In this document: piece by piece, positions 23,251 to 30,908 of the stretch
Position numbering within the stretch: position 1 is the first letter of the stretch
How the letters are laid out: each line of letters begins with the position of its first letter
DNA from: an uncultured Lachnospiraceae bacterium
GTDB taxonomy: Bacteria > Bacillota > Clostridia > Lachnospirales > Lachnospiraceae
Direction of reading: 5' to 3'
Length of the DNA: 32,167 bases
Assembly (NCBI GenBank): GCA_900317915.1
Contig: ONIO01000004.1
Span: forward strand, 1-32,167
The notes under the pieces: generated by a model
The model's input: only the letters and a program-made list of their open reading frames with translations
Told to the model about the DNA's origin: nothing
Database searches by the model: none
Made by a program: the position numbers and the translations under genes

Positions 23251-24360
23251 CTAGTTTGTGATGGTAAGCTCAGTCTCCTTGTCGAAGAAGTGAGCCATGT
23301 TCATATCAAGTGTGAAGGTTGTCTCCTCACCCATCTTAGCAGTTGTCTTAGGATCAACACGTGCTGTCATCTGAGTGCCGCCGAAATCGAAGTACAGATA
23401 TACTTCAGCACCAAGAAGCTCGTAAACACGAATCTTAGCTGTGATCTTGTTGTCTGTTGGATGCTCATCAATAGCTGCATCATTCAGATGCTCAGGACGA
23501 ATACCCATAACAACTGTCTTACCAACATAACCCTGATCCTCAAGAGCCTTAGCCTTAGCTGCAGGAATCTCAAGCTTAGCATCGTCGATTGTAGCGAATA
23601 CTGTAGAGCCTTCCTTAGTAATCTTAGCATCTAAGAAGTTCATCTGAGGAGAACCAATGAATCCAGCAACGAAGAGGTTGCATGGTGTATTGTAAAGATT
23701 CTGTGGAGTATCTACCTGCTGTACAACACCGTCCTTCATAACAACGATTCTAGTACCAAGAGTCATAGCCTCGGTCTGATCATGTGTTACGTAGATGATG
23801 GTTGCACCAAGTCTATCATGAAGTCTAGAAATCTCAGTTCTCATCTGAACACGAAGCTTTGCATCCAGGTTAGAAAGAGGCTCGTCCATCAGGAATACCT
23901 TAGGATTACGAACGATAGCACGACCCATAGCAACACGCTGTCTCTGTCCACCAGAAAGAGCCTTTGGCTTACGATCAAGATATGGCTTCAGGCCGAGGAT
24001 ATCAGCTGCCTCGTCAACCTTCTTCTTAATCTCGTCCTTAGGAACCTTACGGAGCTTCAGACCAAATGCCATGTTATCAAATACGGTCATATGAGGATAC
24101 AGAGCGTAGTTCTGGAATACCATTGCGATATCACGATCCTTAGGCTCTACATTGTTCATAACCTTACCATCAATCTTCAGAGTTCCTTCGGAGATATCCT
24201 CAAGACCTGCGATCATACGAAGTGTAGTAGACTTACCACATCCGGATGGACCTACGAAAATGATGAATTCCTTGTCCTTAACATCAAGATTGAAATCCTT
24301 AACGGCCTTAACGCCATTTGGATAAATCTTGCTTACGTTTTCAAGCTGTACACTTGCCAT
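23251..24360 (-). CDS. msmX: Multi-sugar ABC transporter ATP-binding protein (MsmX/UgpC type)
   Basis: 369 residues. The ATPase that powers CUT1-type sugar importers; in several Firmicutes one MsmX serves many transporters whose operons lack an ATPase. Walker A GPSGCGKST (37-45), Q-loop VFQNYALYPH (81-90), signature LSGGQ (135-139), Walker B VFLMDE (155-160), and H-loop near YVTHDQTE. The C-terminal half (about 240-369) is the TOBE/OB regulatory domain (MGIRPEHL) that in relatives binds regulatory proteins. Ribosome binding site AGGAAGG. It lies 29 bases after an HPr-like gene on the same strand, with no promoter between, so the two are probably co-transcribed. It is the likely partner of the permeases at 16557-18282. 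Confidence 0.95.
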   Translation of the reverse strand: MASVQLENVSKIYPNGVKAVKDFNLDVKDKEFIIFVGPSGCGKSTTLRMIAGLEDISEGTLKIDGKVMNNVEPKDRDIAMVFQNYALYPHMTVFDNMAFGLKLRKVPKDEIKKKVDEAADILGLKPYLDRKPKALSGGQRQRVAMGRAIVRNPKVFLMDEPLSNLDAKLRVQMRTEISRLHDRLGATIIYVTHDQTEAMTLGTRIVVMKDGVVQQVDTPQNLYNTPCNLFVAGFIGSPQMNFLDAKITKEGSTVFATIDDAKLEIPAAKAKALEDQGYVGKTVVMGIRPEHLNDAAIDEHPTDNKITAKIRVYELLGAEVYLYFDFGGTQMTARVDPKTTAKMGEETTFTLDMNMAHFFDKETELTITN

Positions 24361-24389
24361 AATAAAAACCTTCCTCTCTCAACAATACA

Positions 24390-24629
24390 TTATTCAACAA
24401 TGAAATCCTTCAGTGCATCGAGAATCTCACTGATGTTATCATCCTGCTGGATATTCAGTTCCAAATTATTGGACAGATCCAACGAGAAGATACCCATGAT
24501 AGATTTTGCGTCAATTACATAACGGCCAGACACTAAATCGAAGTCATTACTAAAACGAGAAATCGTATTAACGAAATCCTTAACGCGATCAATGGAATTG
24601 ATATTAATGATTACCTTAGTCAATTTCAT
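24390..24629 (-). CDS. HPr-like protein lacking the phosphorylatable histidine
   Basis: 79 residues, close to HPr/Crh size (85-88). The regulatory-serine motif AKSIMGIFSLDL (41-52) matches the HPr stretch around Ser46 (KSIMGVMSLGI), with Ser43 here. In HPr the N-terminal His15 in the motif I-H-A-R-P carries phosphate to PTS sugars; here the segment reads SIDRVKD (12-18) and the whole protein has no histidine. It thus cannot be a normal PTS carrier, but could work as a Crh-like corepressor partner of CcpA if HPr kinase phosphorylates Ser43. Start uncertain: the ATG at 24629 is only one base after GGGAGG, while a TTG at 24623 has ideal spacing and would give 77 residues. Precedes the MsmX-type gene. 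Confidence 0.85.
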   Translation of the reverse strand: MKLTKVIININSIDRVKDFVNTISRFSNDFDLVSGRYVIDAKSIMGIFSLDLSNNLELNIQQDDNISEILDALKDFIVE

Positions 24630-24663
24630 GCCTCCCATTTGAATTGATTTACCAACTAAATTG

Positions 24664-24692
24664 AGTATATCGAACGTGGAAAAATAGGACAA
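24664..24692 (-). promoter_or_regulatory. Promoter of HPr-like/MsmX unit
   Basis: On the minus strand -35 TTGTCC (plus 24687-24692), 17-base spacer, -10 TATACT (plus 24664-24669). Confidence 0.65.
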
Positions 24693-24792
24693 GGTCAGAA
24701 TGAACAAAAAAAACAATAGATATCCGTCAAAGTGACAAAGTTTTAGTGGAAGTGCACAAGGGAGAAAACAAGAAGAGAATCCTTCGAGCATG

Positions 24793-24801
24793 TGTTATAA
24801 T
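24793..24801 (+). promoter_or_regulatory. Extended -10 promoter of gdpP operon
   Basis: TGTTATAAT: a perfect -10 (24796-24801) with an extended TG (24793-24794) and no good -35. It faces away from the HPr-like promoter. Confidence 0.65.
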
Positions 24802-24857
24802 GGAGAATCAAGAAGGTCATAATGACGAAATGTTGATTGAACATAGAAGAGGGGTTT

Positions 24858-26912
24858 ATGGAATCACTTCAATATAAAGGGAAGCTAAGGGCATATCTAC
24901 TAGCTCCTATTTACATCATTATTATATTCGCTGGTGTGGATGTGGCATTATACGTGGTATCTCCACTTGCAGGGGCCATATTCTTAGGGTTCCTCGTTTT
25001 ATATACGGCAATGGTTGCGATTCTGTATAGACGTTTTCGTAATAGATTAACGGAAGAGATTGTAAACTTCGCAACTCGCTATGGAACGGTTCAGAAGAAA
25101 CTCCTGGACCAATTTCAGGTGCCATATGCACTGCTAGATGGGAAGGGTAAATTCATCTGGCTTAATCAGGAATTCCAGCGCGTTATTCAGAAGGACAAGT
25201 ACTTTAATAAGTCTGTAACTTCGGTCTTCCCAGAGATCACTCCAGAAATTGTAATGAATTCTGAGGATGTAAAGCAAATCATTCGATTGGAATTCGCAGG
25301 ACGGAAGTATCGTGTAGAGTTACGACGTCTGAATATGGATCCAGATATGATTCAGAAGAATGAATTGCTAACAGTTGAGTCTGCAATCAATACGATGAAT
25401 GCACTTCTCTTATTTGATGAGACGGAACTATATCAGGTTCGTCAGTTAAACTGGAATCAGCAGATGGTACCTGCAGTTGTCTATATCGATAACTACGAAG
25501 AAACCATTGAAGGAATTGAGGTTGTAAAGAGATCACTTTTAGTGGCTACCATTGATCAGAAGGTGAATCAATACTTCCAGCAGTATGGTGGTATTGTTCA
25601 GAAAACAGAAAAAGACAAATACCTTATAATATTCCAGCAGAAGTATCTGCCTGAATTAGAGGAATCTAAGTTTGAAATCCTAGAAGAAATCAGAGGAATT
25701 CATCTTGGAAATGATAATGATGTAACCCTAAGTATTGGTGTAGGCTTCGGTGGAAGTGACTACCAGGAAGTTATGGAATATGCAAGAGCTGCGATTAATA
25801 TCGCTCTTGGACGAGGCGGCTCACAGGCGGTTGTAAAGAATGCACAGACAGTATCCTACTATGGCATCCATGGTAAGGGAGTAGAAAAGAATACCAGAGT
25901 AAAAGCTAGAGTTAAGGCCCAGGCTCTTCGAGAGATGATGTCCACGAAGGACACCATCTTCGTTATGGGACATCAGATTACTGATATCGATGCATTCGGC
26001 GCTGCGCTGGGAATCTGTGTGGCAGCTCGCCATATGGGAAAAGAGGCTCATATTGTACTTAATACAATTACAACTTCCTTAAAACCAATGGTGGATATGG
26101 TCCTTAGCCAAGAAGACTGTCCAGACAAATTCATCTATACAAGCGAAGATGCGGTATATAATCTGAATGACCGTACACTTGTAGTTGTTGTGGATACCAA
26201 CCGGGCGAATTATACAGAATGTCCAGAACTATTGACGCGTAGTAATAATATCGTGGTATTTGACCATCATAGACAGGGCGATGGTCTGATTCAAAACCCG
26301 GTATTAAGTTATATCGAACCATATGCATCCAGTGCATGTGAAATGATTGCTGAGATCCTGCAGTACTTTGCTGAACGAATTGAAATCCGTCCATTCGAAG
26401 CGGATTGTATCTATGCAGGTATGCTGATTGATACCAATAACTTTGTGGCAAAGACGGGTGTACGTACTTTTGAGGCAGCAGCTTATCTTAGAAGAAACGG
26501 TGCGGATATGACCCGTGTCCGTAAGATGCTTCGTGAAGATATGCAGACCTATAAGGCTCGTGCAGAAGTGGTTCGTGATGCAGAGGTATATCGTAATGCA
26601 TTTGCTATTTCTATTTGTGATCCAAGCGAATTAAAGAGTCCAACCATTGTGGCAGCACAAGCAGCAAATGAATTATTAGATATCGTTGGAATCAAGGCTT
26701 CCTTTGTTCTGACAGAATATGATAAGAAGATCTATATCAGTGCACGATCCATTGATGAAATTGATGTACAAAGAATCATGGAGAGACTAGGTGGCGGTGG
26801 TCATCTAAATCTGGCTGGTGCACAGGTTGAAGGTGTTACCTTAGAGGAAACCAAGGATTGGATTAAGAAGACATTAGACACTTTACTTGAGGAAGGAGAA
26901 ATTGAATTATGA
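24858..26912 (+). CDS. gdpP: Cyclic-di-AMP phosphodiesterase GdpP
   Basis: 684 residues from ATG 24858 (GAAGAGGGG site); an in-frame TTG at 24837 is less likely. GdpP hydrolyses the second messenger c-di-AMP, which controls potassium and osmotic balance and cell-wall stress. Two membrane segments (about 12-34 and 37-57) are followed by a PAS-like domain (about 80-150), a degenerate GGDEF domain (about 180-330; LSIGVGFGGSDYQE in place of GGDEF), and a DHH-DHHA1 phosphodiesterase. DHH residues: GHQITDIDAFG (371-381), VVVDTN (444-448 region), FDHH (468-471). The DHHA1 motif GGGGH is at 645-649. All parts of a full-length GdpP are present. Overlaps rplI by 4 bases (ATGA), a conserved Firmicutes arrangement. 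Confidence 0.96.
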   Translation: MESLQYKGKLRAYLLAPIYIIIIFAGVDVALYVVSPLAGAIFLGFLVLYTAMVAILYRRFRNRLTEEIVNFATRYGTVQKKLLDQFQVPYALLDGKGKFIWLNQEFQRVIQKDKYFNKSVTSVFPEITPEIVMNSEDVKQIIRLEFAGRKYRVELRRLNMDPDMIQKNELLTVESAINTMNALLLFDETELYQVRQLNWNQQMVPAVVYIDNYEETIEGIEVVKRSLLVATIDQKVNQYFQQYGGIVQKTEKDKYLIIFQQKYLPELEESKFEILEEIRGIHLGNDNDVTLSIGVGFGGSDYQEVMEYARAAINIALGRGGSQAVVKNAQTVSYYGIHGKGVEKNTRVKARVKAQALREMMSTKDTIFVMGHQITDIDAFGAALGICVAARHMGKEAHIVLNTITTSLKPMVDMVLSQEDCPDKFIYTSEDAVYNLNDRTLVVVVDTNRANYTECPELLTRSNNIVVFDHHRQGDGLIQNPVLSYIEPYASSACEMIAEILQYFAERIEIRPFEADCIYAGMLIDTNNFVAKTGVRTFEAAAYLRRNGADMTRVRKMLREDMQTYKARAEVVRDAEVYRNAFAISICDPSELKSPTIVAAQAANELLDIVGIKASFVLTEYDKKIYISARSIDEIDVQRIMERLGGGGHLNLAGAQVEGVTLEETKDWIKKTLDTLLEEGEIEL

Positions 26913-27355
26913 AAGTAATTCTCTTACAGGATGTAAAATCTCTCGGAAAAAAGGGTGATGTAGTAGAAGTTAGTGTTGGTTATGCAAGAAATGCATTAAT
27001 ACATAAGAATCTGGGGGTGGAAGCAACTCCAGAGAACCTGAATAACTTAAAGCTGAAGCAGAAACATGATGCGAAGGTGGCAGAAGAGAACCTTGAGGCA
27101 GCAAAGGAACTAGCCAAGGAAATCGAAACCTGGACTGTTGAAGTAAAAATTAAAACTGGCGAAGGCGGAAGAGTATTCGGGTCTGTATCTACCAAGGAAG
27201 TTGTAGATGCTTGTGAGAAGCAGTATGGAAAGAAAATCGATAAGAAGAAGATTGAAATCGATGTTCCAATGAAGGCACTTGGATCATATGATCTGAAGCT
27301 AAAGCTTCATCCAGAAGTCCAGGCAAGGTTACGCGTACATGTATCTGAGAAATAA
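26909..27355 (+). CDS. rplI: 50S ribosomal protein bL9
   Basis: 148 residues, normal for bL9. The N-terminal rRNA-binding domain is MKVILLQDVKSLGKKGDVVEV and VGYARNALIHKNLGVEAT; a long connecting helix (about 45-75, rich in Lys, Glu and Ala) leads to the C-terminal domain with GRVFGSVSTKEVVDA. Start ATG lies in the ATGA overlap with gdpP, so translation is coupled. Followed by dnaB after 11 bases. Confidence 0.97.
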   Translation: MKVILLQDVKSLGKKGDVVEVSVGYARNALIHKNLGVEATPENLNNLKLKQKHDAKVAEENLEAAKELAKEIETWTVEVKIKTGEGGRVFGSVSTKEVVDACEKQYGKKIDKKKIEIDVPMKALGSYDLKLKLHPEVQARLRVHVSEK

Positions 27356-27366
27356 GGAATAAATCA

Positions 27367-28740
27367 ATGGATCAAATCAGTAGTCAGGAAGCGCAGATTA
27401 CCCTGCGCCGACAGATGCCGAGTTCGCCAGAAGCGGAACGTTCTGTCCTCGGTTCTATGATCGTGGATCGAGCAGCTGCAAATACAGCAATGGGTCTCCT
27501 TATTAAAGAGGATTTTGACAATCAGGCTTATGGAATGCTTTTCGAGGCGATTGTAGAACTTATAAATGAAGGAAAACCGATCGACAGTATTACACTGCAG
27601 GATCGTCTCCAGGAAAAAGGAGCCCTTCCAGAGGTTTCTAGTCCAGAATACATCACGGATATCGTAAATGCAGTTCCTCTCTCAATAAACATCGATAGTT
27701 ACTGTGAAATTGTAAAAGAGAAGTCCATGCTTCGCACCATAATTCGTAAAAATCAGGAGATTGAAACAGAGTGCTTCAAAGCAGACAGACAGGCCAAGGA
27801 TATCCTGGGTGAATGGGAACAGATGGCATTTAAAATGTCAGAGAATCAGGGTGGCCAGGAGACGGTACCAATCAAGCAGATCGTTATGAATGCCTTAGCA
27901 AAGATTCATGCAGCATCTCAGATGGAAGGCTCTGTAACAGGTGTCCCAACAGGATTCACAGACTTAGACAGACAGTTGTCTGGATTACAGCCTGCAGATA
28001 TGATTCTGATTGCGGCTCGACCATCCATGGGTAAGACTGCATTAGCTTTAAATATTGCAGAATATGTGGCCTTCCACGAGAAAAAACCAGTGGCAATCTT
28101 CTCCTTGGAGATGCCAAAGGAGGCATTGGTTAATCGTCTGATGTCTCTGGTATCCCATGTTGAAGCTGAGAAGATTCGATCTGGTCAGTTACAGGGAATG
28201 GACTGGTCTGACCTGGTAGAGAGTGCGGGTATCATCGCAGACTCGAAATTAATTATCGATGATCAGTCAGGTATTACTGTAGCCGACTTACAGAGTAAGT
28301 GTCGAAAGTACAAGATGGAACACCCAGACTTGGCTCTGGTTATGATTGACTACTTACAGTTAATGAATGGTAACAAAAAATCAGATTCCAGACAGCAGGA
28401 GATCTCTGAGATCTCAAGATCTATTAAGATGGTTGCAAGAGAATTGAATGTGCCTATCATTGCATTATCACAGTTGTCTCGTGCCCCAGAGCAGAGACCT
28501 GATCATAGACCAATGCTTTCTGACCTTCGTGAATCCGGAGCCATCGAGCAGGATGCTGACGTTGTAATGTTCATCTACCGAGATGATTACTATAATAAGG
28601 ATACGGAAAAGAAGAATATCTCAGAAGTAATTATTGCGAAGCAAAGAAATGGCCCAGTTGGAACAGTAGAACTGGCTTGGCTGCCTCAGTACACCAAATT
28701 TGGCAACCTGGATCACAGTCGAAGAAATCAAGATAAGTAA
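27367..28740 (+). CDS. dnaB: Replicative DNA helicase DnaB
   Basis: 457 residues, full length. The hexameric helicase that unwinds the replication fork and recruits primase. The N-terminal helical domain (PSSPEAERSVLGSMIVD, about 20-36, through residue 130) is followed by a linker and a RecA-like motor: Walker A RPSMGKT (218-224, Lys223), IFSLEMPKE, Walker B LVMIDYLQLM (about 326-335), and QLSRAPEQRPDHRPMLSDLRESGAIEQDADVV, which holds the DNA-contact and arginine-finger elements. No intein or frameshift. Last gene of the gdpP-rplI-dnaB operon, ended by a strong hairpin. Confidence 0.97.
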   Translation: MDQISSQEAQITLRRQMPSSPEAERSVLGSMIVDRAAANTAMGLLIKEDFDNQAYGMLFEAIVELINEGKPIDSITLQDRLQEKGALPEVSSPEYITDIVNAVPLSINIDSYCEIVKEKSMLRTIIRKNQEIETECFKADRQAKDILGEWEQMAFKMSENQGGQETVPIKQIVMNALAKIHAASQMEGSVTGVPTGFTDLDRQLSGLQPADMILIAARPSMGKTALALNIAEYVAFHEKKPVAIFSLEMPKEALVNRLMSLVSHVEAEKIRSGQLQGMDWSDLVESAGIIADSKLIIDDQSGITVADLQSKCRKYKMEHPDLALVMIDYLQLMNGNKKSDSRQQEISEISRSIKMVARELNVPIIALSQLSRAPEQRPDHRPMLSDLRESGAIEQDADVVMFIYRDDYYNKDTEKKNISEVIIAKQRNGPVGTVELAWLPQYTKFGNLDHSRRNQDK

Positions 28741-28741
28741 T

Positions 28742-28775
28742 AAAAAACCATCCGGTTTTCACCGGATGGTTTTTT
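28742..28775. terminator. Bidirectional terminator of dnaB and ferredoxin
   Basis: A 12-bp stem AAACCATCCGGT/ACCGGATGGTTT with a TTTC loop (28745-28772). Six A upstream and six T downstream let it work on both strands. Confidence 0.92.
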
Positions 28776-28797
28776 ATTTGCTTGGTGACCTAAGAGA

Positions 28798-28980
<183 letters not shown>

Positions 28981-28990
28981 TTATTTAAAA

Positions 28991-29016
28991 CATGATTAGC
29001 TACTTCGCTAATCATG
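28991..29016 (-). promoter_or_regulatory. 5'-end hairpin of ferredoxin mRNA
   Basis: CATGATTAGC (28991-29000) and GCTAATCATG (29007-29016) are an exact 10-bp inverted repeat around a 6-nt loop. The minus-strand promoter places the transcript start within a few bases of 29013, so this stem would form the extreme 5' end of the ferredoxin mRNA, about 20 bases before the ribosome binding site. It may protect the mRNA from decay, or be an operator over the start site. Confidence 0.7.
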
Positions 29017-29019
29017 TTA

Positions 29020-29048
29020 ATATTAGCCCTGATAGAAAATCCTGGCAA
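29020..29048 (-). promoter_or_regulatory. Promoter of ferredoxin gene
   Basis: On the minus strand -35 TTGCCA (plus 29043-29048), 17-base spacer, -10 TAATAT (plus 29020-29025). Confidence 0.55.
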
Positions 29049-29214
29049 GTACAAATTGTGGAATATGTGTGTTTTATTTTTAGAAGGATCACAGGAGTTG
29101 TAAATCCAACATTTTTATTGGAAAGAATAGAGTATGATAAATTTAGATAGCGATGAAAGCAATCGTTATTATAAGAATACAATCTGGGCTTGGTTTAAAT
29201 TTGACAAAATAGAA

Positions 29215-29243
29215 TTGTAAAAAATTGTGAGGCGGGTTATAAT
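29215..29243 (+). promoter_or_regulatory. Promoter of DUF1858 gene
   Basis: -35 TTGTAA (29215-29220), 17-base spacer, perfect -10 TATAAT (29238-29243). The rest of the gap between ferredoxin and this gene is AT-rich and shows nothing else I trust. Confidence 0.65.
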
Positions 29244-29273
29244 CAACCTAACTACAAATAAGGAGGGAAATCC

Positions 29274-29498
29274 ATGAAGATTGAAGTAAATAAAGATACT
29301 CAGATCGGTGAGTTATTAATGATTGATGAGGGAGTTACACCTATTCTCTTAGCTGTTGGAATGCACTGCATCGGTTGTCCTGCATCTCAGATGGAGACAA
29401 TTGAGGAGGCTGCAATGGTACACGGTGTGGATCCACAGTCTCTGGTTGATGAAATCAATGACTACCTCAACACTGAGGGCGTTGGCGCTCAGGCTTAA
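29274..29498 (+). CDS. DUF1858 domain protein
   Basis: 74 residues, the whole protein being one DUF1858 domain. The pattern VNKDTQIGELLMIDEGVTPILLAVGMHCIGCPAS includes the conserved GMHCIGC (29-35) with Cys32 and Cys35, and then ETIEEAAMVHGVD. Members are often annotated as disulfide oxidoreductase-like or linked to hybrid-cluster proteins, but the function is not established. Strong ribosome binding site AAGGAGGG. Diverges from the ferredoxin gene, so both may belong to redox physiology. Confidence 0.93.
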   Translation: MKIEVNKDTQIGELLMIDEGVTPILLAVGMHCIGCPASQMETIEEAAMVHGVDPQSLVDEINDYLNTEGVGAQA

Positions 29499-29516
29499 TT
29501 AATTATTGAGACAAAT

Positions 29517-29570
29517 GAAAAGCAACCTACTTGCTTGAACGAAGTGTTCATCAAGATAGGTTGCTTTTTT
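29517..29570. terminator. Bidirectional terminator, DUF1858 gene and mecA
   Basis: AGCAACCTA (29521-29529) pairs with TAGGTTGCT (29557-29565), flanked by four A and five extra T; an inner CTTG/CAAG step extends the stem with a bulged A. It serves two converging genes. Confidence 0.85.
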
Positions 29571-29574
29571 GTGC

Positions 29575-30336
29575 TTATAGAAGCTGCATACGGCTGATGG
29601 CATCCTCTTTGATAATTGGATGACTGTGCTCGCGGATGGTGCTCATGCGATCGCTGTTAGGGCTGATCTGGGAGCCGTACTCGCTGATGATATTACATAC
29701 GCGATTGAATTCGTCAGGTCCATTATCCGTGGACTGAGTGATATGAAGAATATAGTCGTCATACTGGTTCAGACGTAGAACGGTGCTCTCTCCGTGGTAA
29801 TTATCACCAATTACATGAGATACGTGAATTATGTCCTCAAGAGAATGGAAGACGAAGATGCGCTGGAAGACGCCGTCGATAGGGGCATCCTTCTCCTCAT
29901 TGGCTGGAGTGAGATCCTTGGCTGGTACATCCTTTTTCTTCTTATCCATCATCTTACGATACATCTCAATGATGTCTCGGGCGGTAGTATTACGATCAGA
30001 AGGTGGCAGCATATTATCCGATGAATCACTAGGAACCAGGCCGGACTGATAGTTGGAAAACTTAGCAAAACGGGTATCTAACTCATCTGGGGCTGTAACC
30101 TTAGTAATTACAAGAACCAATTCCTCTGAAGAAACTGGAATGGCCTCAACCATAATCGGATGATCGGAGACATCGAAACCATATTCTTCATTGGCCTTCT
30201 TCATCATCTCATCAAAAAGACTACGTGCCTTCTTACTTCCATAGGCGAGTTCGCTTAATTTCATATGACGAGCGTCTAAGTCATCCCGAGACAGAACGCA
30301 TCGAATCTGGTTATCATTAACCTTAATAATTTTCAA
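29575..30336 (-). CDS. mecA: MecA-type ClpC adaptor protein
   Basis: 253 residues, TTG start (minus AAAGGATG site). MecA delivers substrates to the ClpCP protease, for example in competence control in Bacillus. The N-terminal substrate-binding domain MKIIKVNDNQIRCVLSRDDL...SLFDEMMKKANEEYGFDV...MVEAIPVSSEELVLVITKV (1-79) matches the family. A long polar linker (about 85-155, with QSGLVPSDSSDNMLPPSDRN and a Lys-rich stretch) separates it from the C-terminal ClpC-binding domain IFVFHSLEDIIHVSHVI...STVLRLNQYDDYILHITQ. It is longer than Bacillus MecA because of this linker. The client proteins are unknown. Confidence 0.92.
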   Translation of the reverse strand: MKIIKVNDNQIRCVLSRDDLDARHMKLSELAYGSKKARSLFDEMMKKANEEYGFDVSDHPIMVEAIPVSSEELVLVITKVTAPDELDTRFAKFSNYQSGLVPSDSSDNMLPPSDRNTTARDIIEMYRKMMDKKKKDVPAKDLTPANEEKDAPIDGVFQRIFVFHSLEDIIHVSHVIGDNYHGESTVLRLNQYDDYILHITQSTDNGPDEFNRVCNIISEYGSQISPNSDRMSTIREHSHPIIKEDAISRMQLL

Positions 30337-30367
30337 ATAATCACATCCTTTAAAAAGTTTACTACCT

Positions 30368-30396
30368 ATTATAATTGGAGGAATGGAGTTTCGTAA
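30368..30396 (-). promoter_or_regulatory. Promoter of mecA
   Basis: Perfect -10 TATAAT on the minus strand (plus 30368-30373), 17-base spacer, weak -35 TTACGA (plus 30391-30396). Confidence 0.5.
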
Positions 30397-30459
30397 AGAG
30401 CAAAATCATTAAAATTTTGTGAAGAAGGAAAACAATATATTAAGGATGATGGGATTGCA

Positions 30460-30488
30460 TTGTAACTTTGTATTGACCGTGATATAAG
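30460..30488 (+). promoter_or_regulatory. Promoter of putative structured RNA
   Basis: -35 TTGTAA (30460-30465), 17-base spacer, -10 TATAAG (30483-30488). It directs a transcript starting near 30495 into a stretch without a convincing reading frame. Confidence 0.55.
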
Positions 30489-30494
30489 TGGGTT

Positions 30495-30845
30495 CGACAA
30501 ATGTAAACCAAGGCGATGAAAGGAGGCTAAGAAGACATCTGAGATGAATCGAAGACAGAAAACGAATCACAAAATATCATGTACCACAAGTTGATAGTTA
30601 ACCTTCCGTGTTGATAACAAGGTTTAAAAAGAAGTGATTCTGTTGATGATCGAAATTAGATTCTAAAGCCAAACATCCGGGGGGATGATTTGGATATAGA
30701 CGTGATGTTTTCAAAATATAGAGGGAAGAGATTAAATAAAATAGGCTCACAGGAAACAATAATGAATGGGAGTTCCCATTGTCTGTGCAAGGAGACTGTG
30801 AAGCCATAAGATGATGAGAGGCAGCGTTTTGCTGCCTCTTCTTAG
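30495..30845 (+). ncRNA. Putative structured non-coding RNA, about 350 nt
   Basis: No plausible protein gene lies here, yet there is a promoter, a terminator and nested complementary segments. GAATCAC (30564-30570) pairs with GTGATTC (30634-30640) and encloses AACCTT/AAGGTT (30600-30605 with 30619-30624). CCAAACATCC (30669-30678) pairs with GGATG-A-TTTGG (30683-30693) around a GGGG loop. GGCTCACAG (30744-30752) can pair with CTGTGAAGCC (30796-30805, one bulge), enclosing AATGGG-AGTT-CCCATT (30765-30780). CACAG can alternatively pair with CTGTG at 30783-30787, so two folds compete. It does not show the signatures of RNase P, tmRNA, SRP RNA or the riboswitches I know. It is either a free small RNA or a long leader acting on the GH18 gene downstream. 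Coordinates are inferred from promoter and terminator. Confidence 0.45.
30817..30845 (+). terminator. Terminator of putative structured RNA
   Basis: Exact 9-bp stem AGAGGCAGC/GCTGCCTCT with loop GTTTT (30817-30839), followed by the imperfect U-tract TCTTAGT. Confidence 0.75.
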
Positions 30846-30868
30846 TAGTATGGTTTTCGGTGCTAGTG

Positions 30869-30877
30869 TGGTATAAT
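30869..30877 (+). promoter_or_regulatory. Extended -10 promoter of GH18 gene
   Basis: TGGTATAAT: perfect -10 (30872-30877) with extended TG, no good -35. It lies after the terminator, so the GH18 gene need not depend on the upstream transcript. Confidence 0.6.
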
Positions 30878-30908
30878 AAGCCGATATCCTATAGCATGGA
30901 GGAGCATC

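Noticed and set aside
29201..29206. TTGACA as -35 of the DUF1858 gene
   Set aside because: It is 31 bases from the TATAAT; TTGTAA at 29215-29220 has the correct 17-base spacing.
29134..29220. 28-codon frame (MINLDSDESN...) upstream of the DUF1858 gene
   Set aside because: No convincing ribosome binding site and its end overlaps the DUF1858 promoter; AT-rich chance frame is more likely.
30486..30562. tmRNA or RNase P RNA (a GGTTCGAC stretch near 30490 and ACAGAAA near 30555)
   Set aside because: The rest of the signatures are missing: no tRNA-like 3' end or tag frame for tmRNA, and no GAGGAAAGTCC for RNase P.
30598..30807. 69-codon minus-strand frame inside the 30337-30908 gap
   Set aside because: No ribosome binding site, starts within a hairpin region, unusual composition, and no similarity to any family that I recognise.
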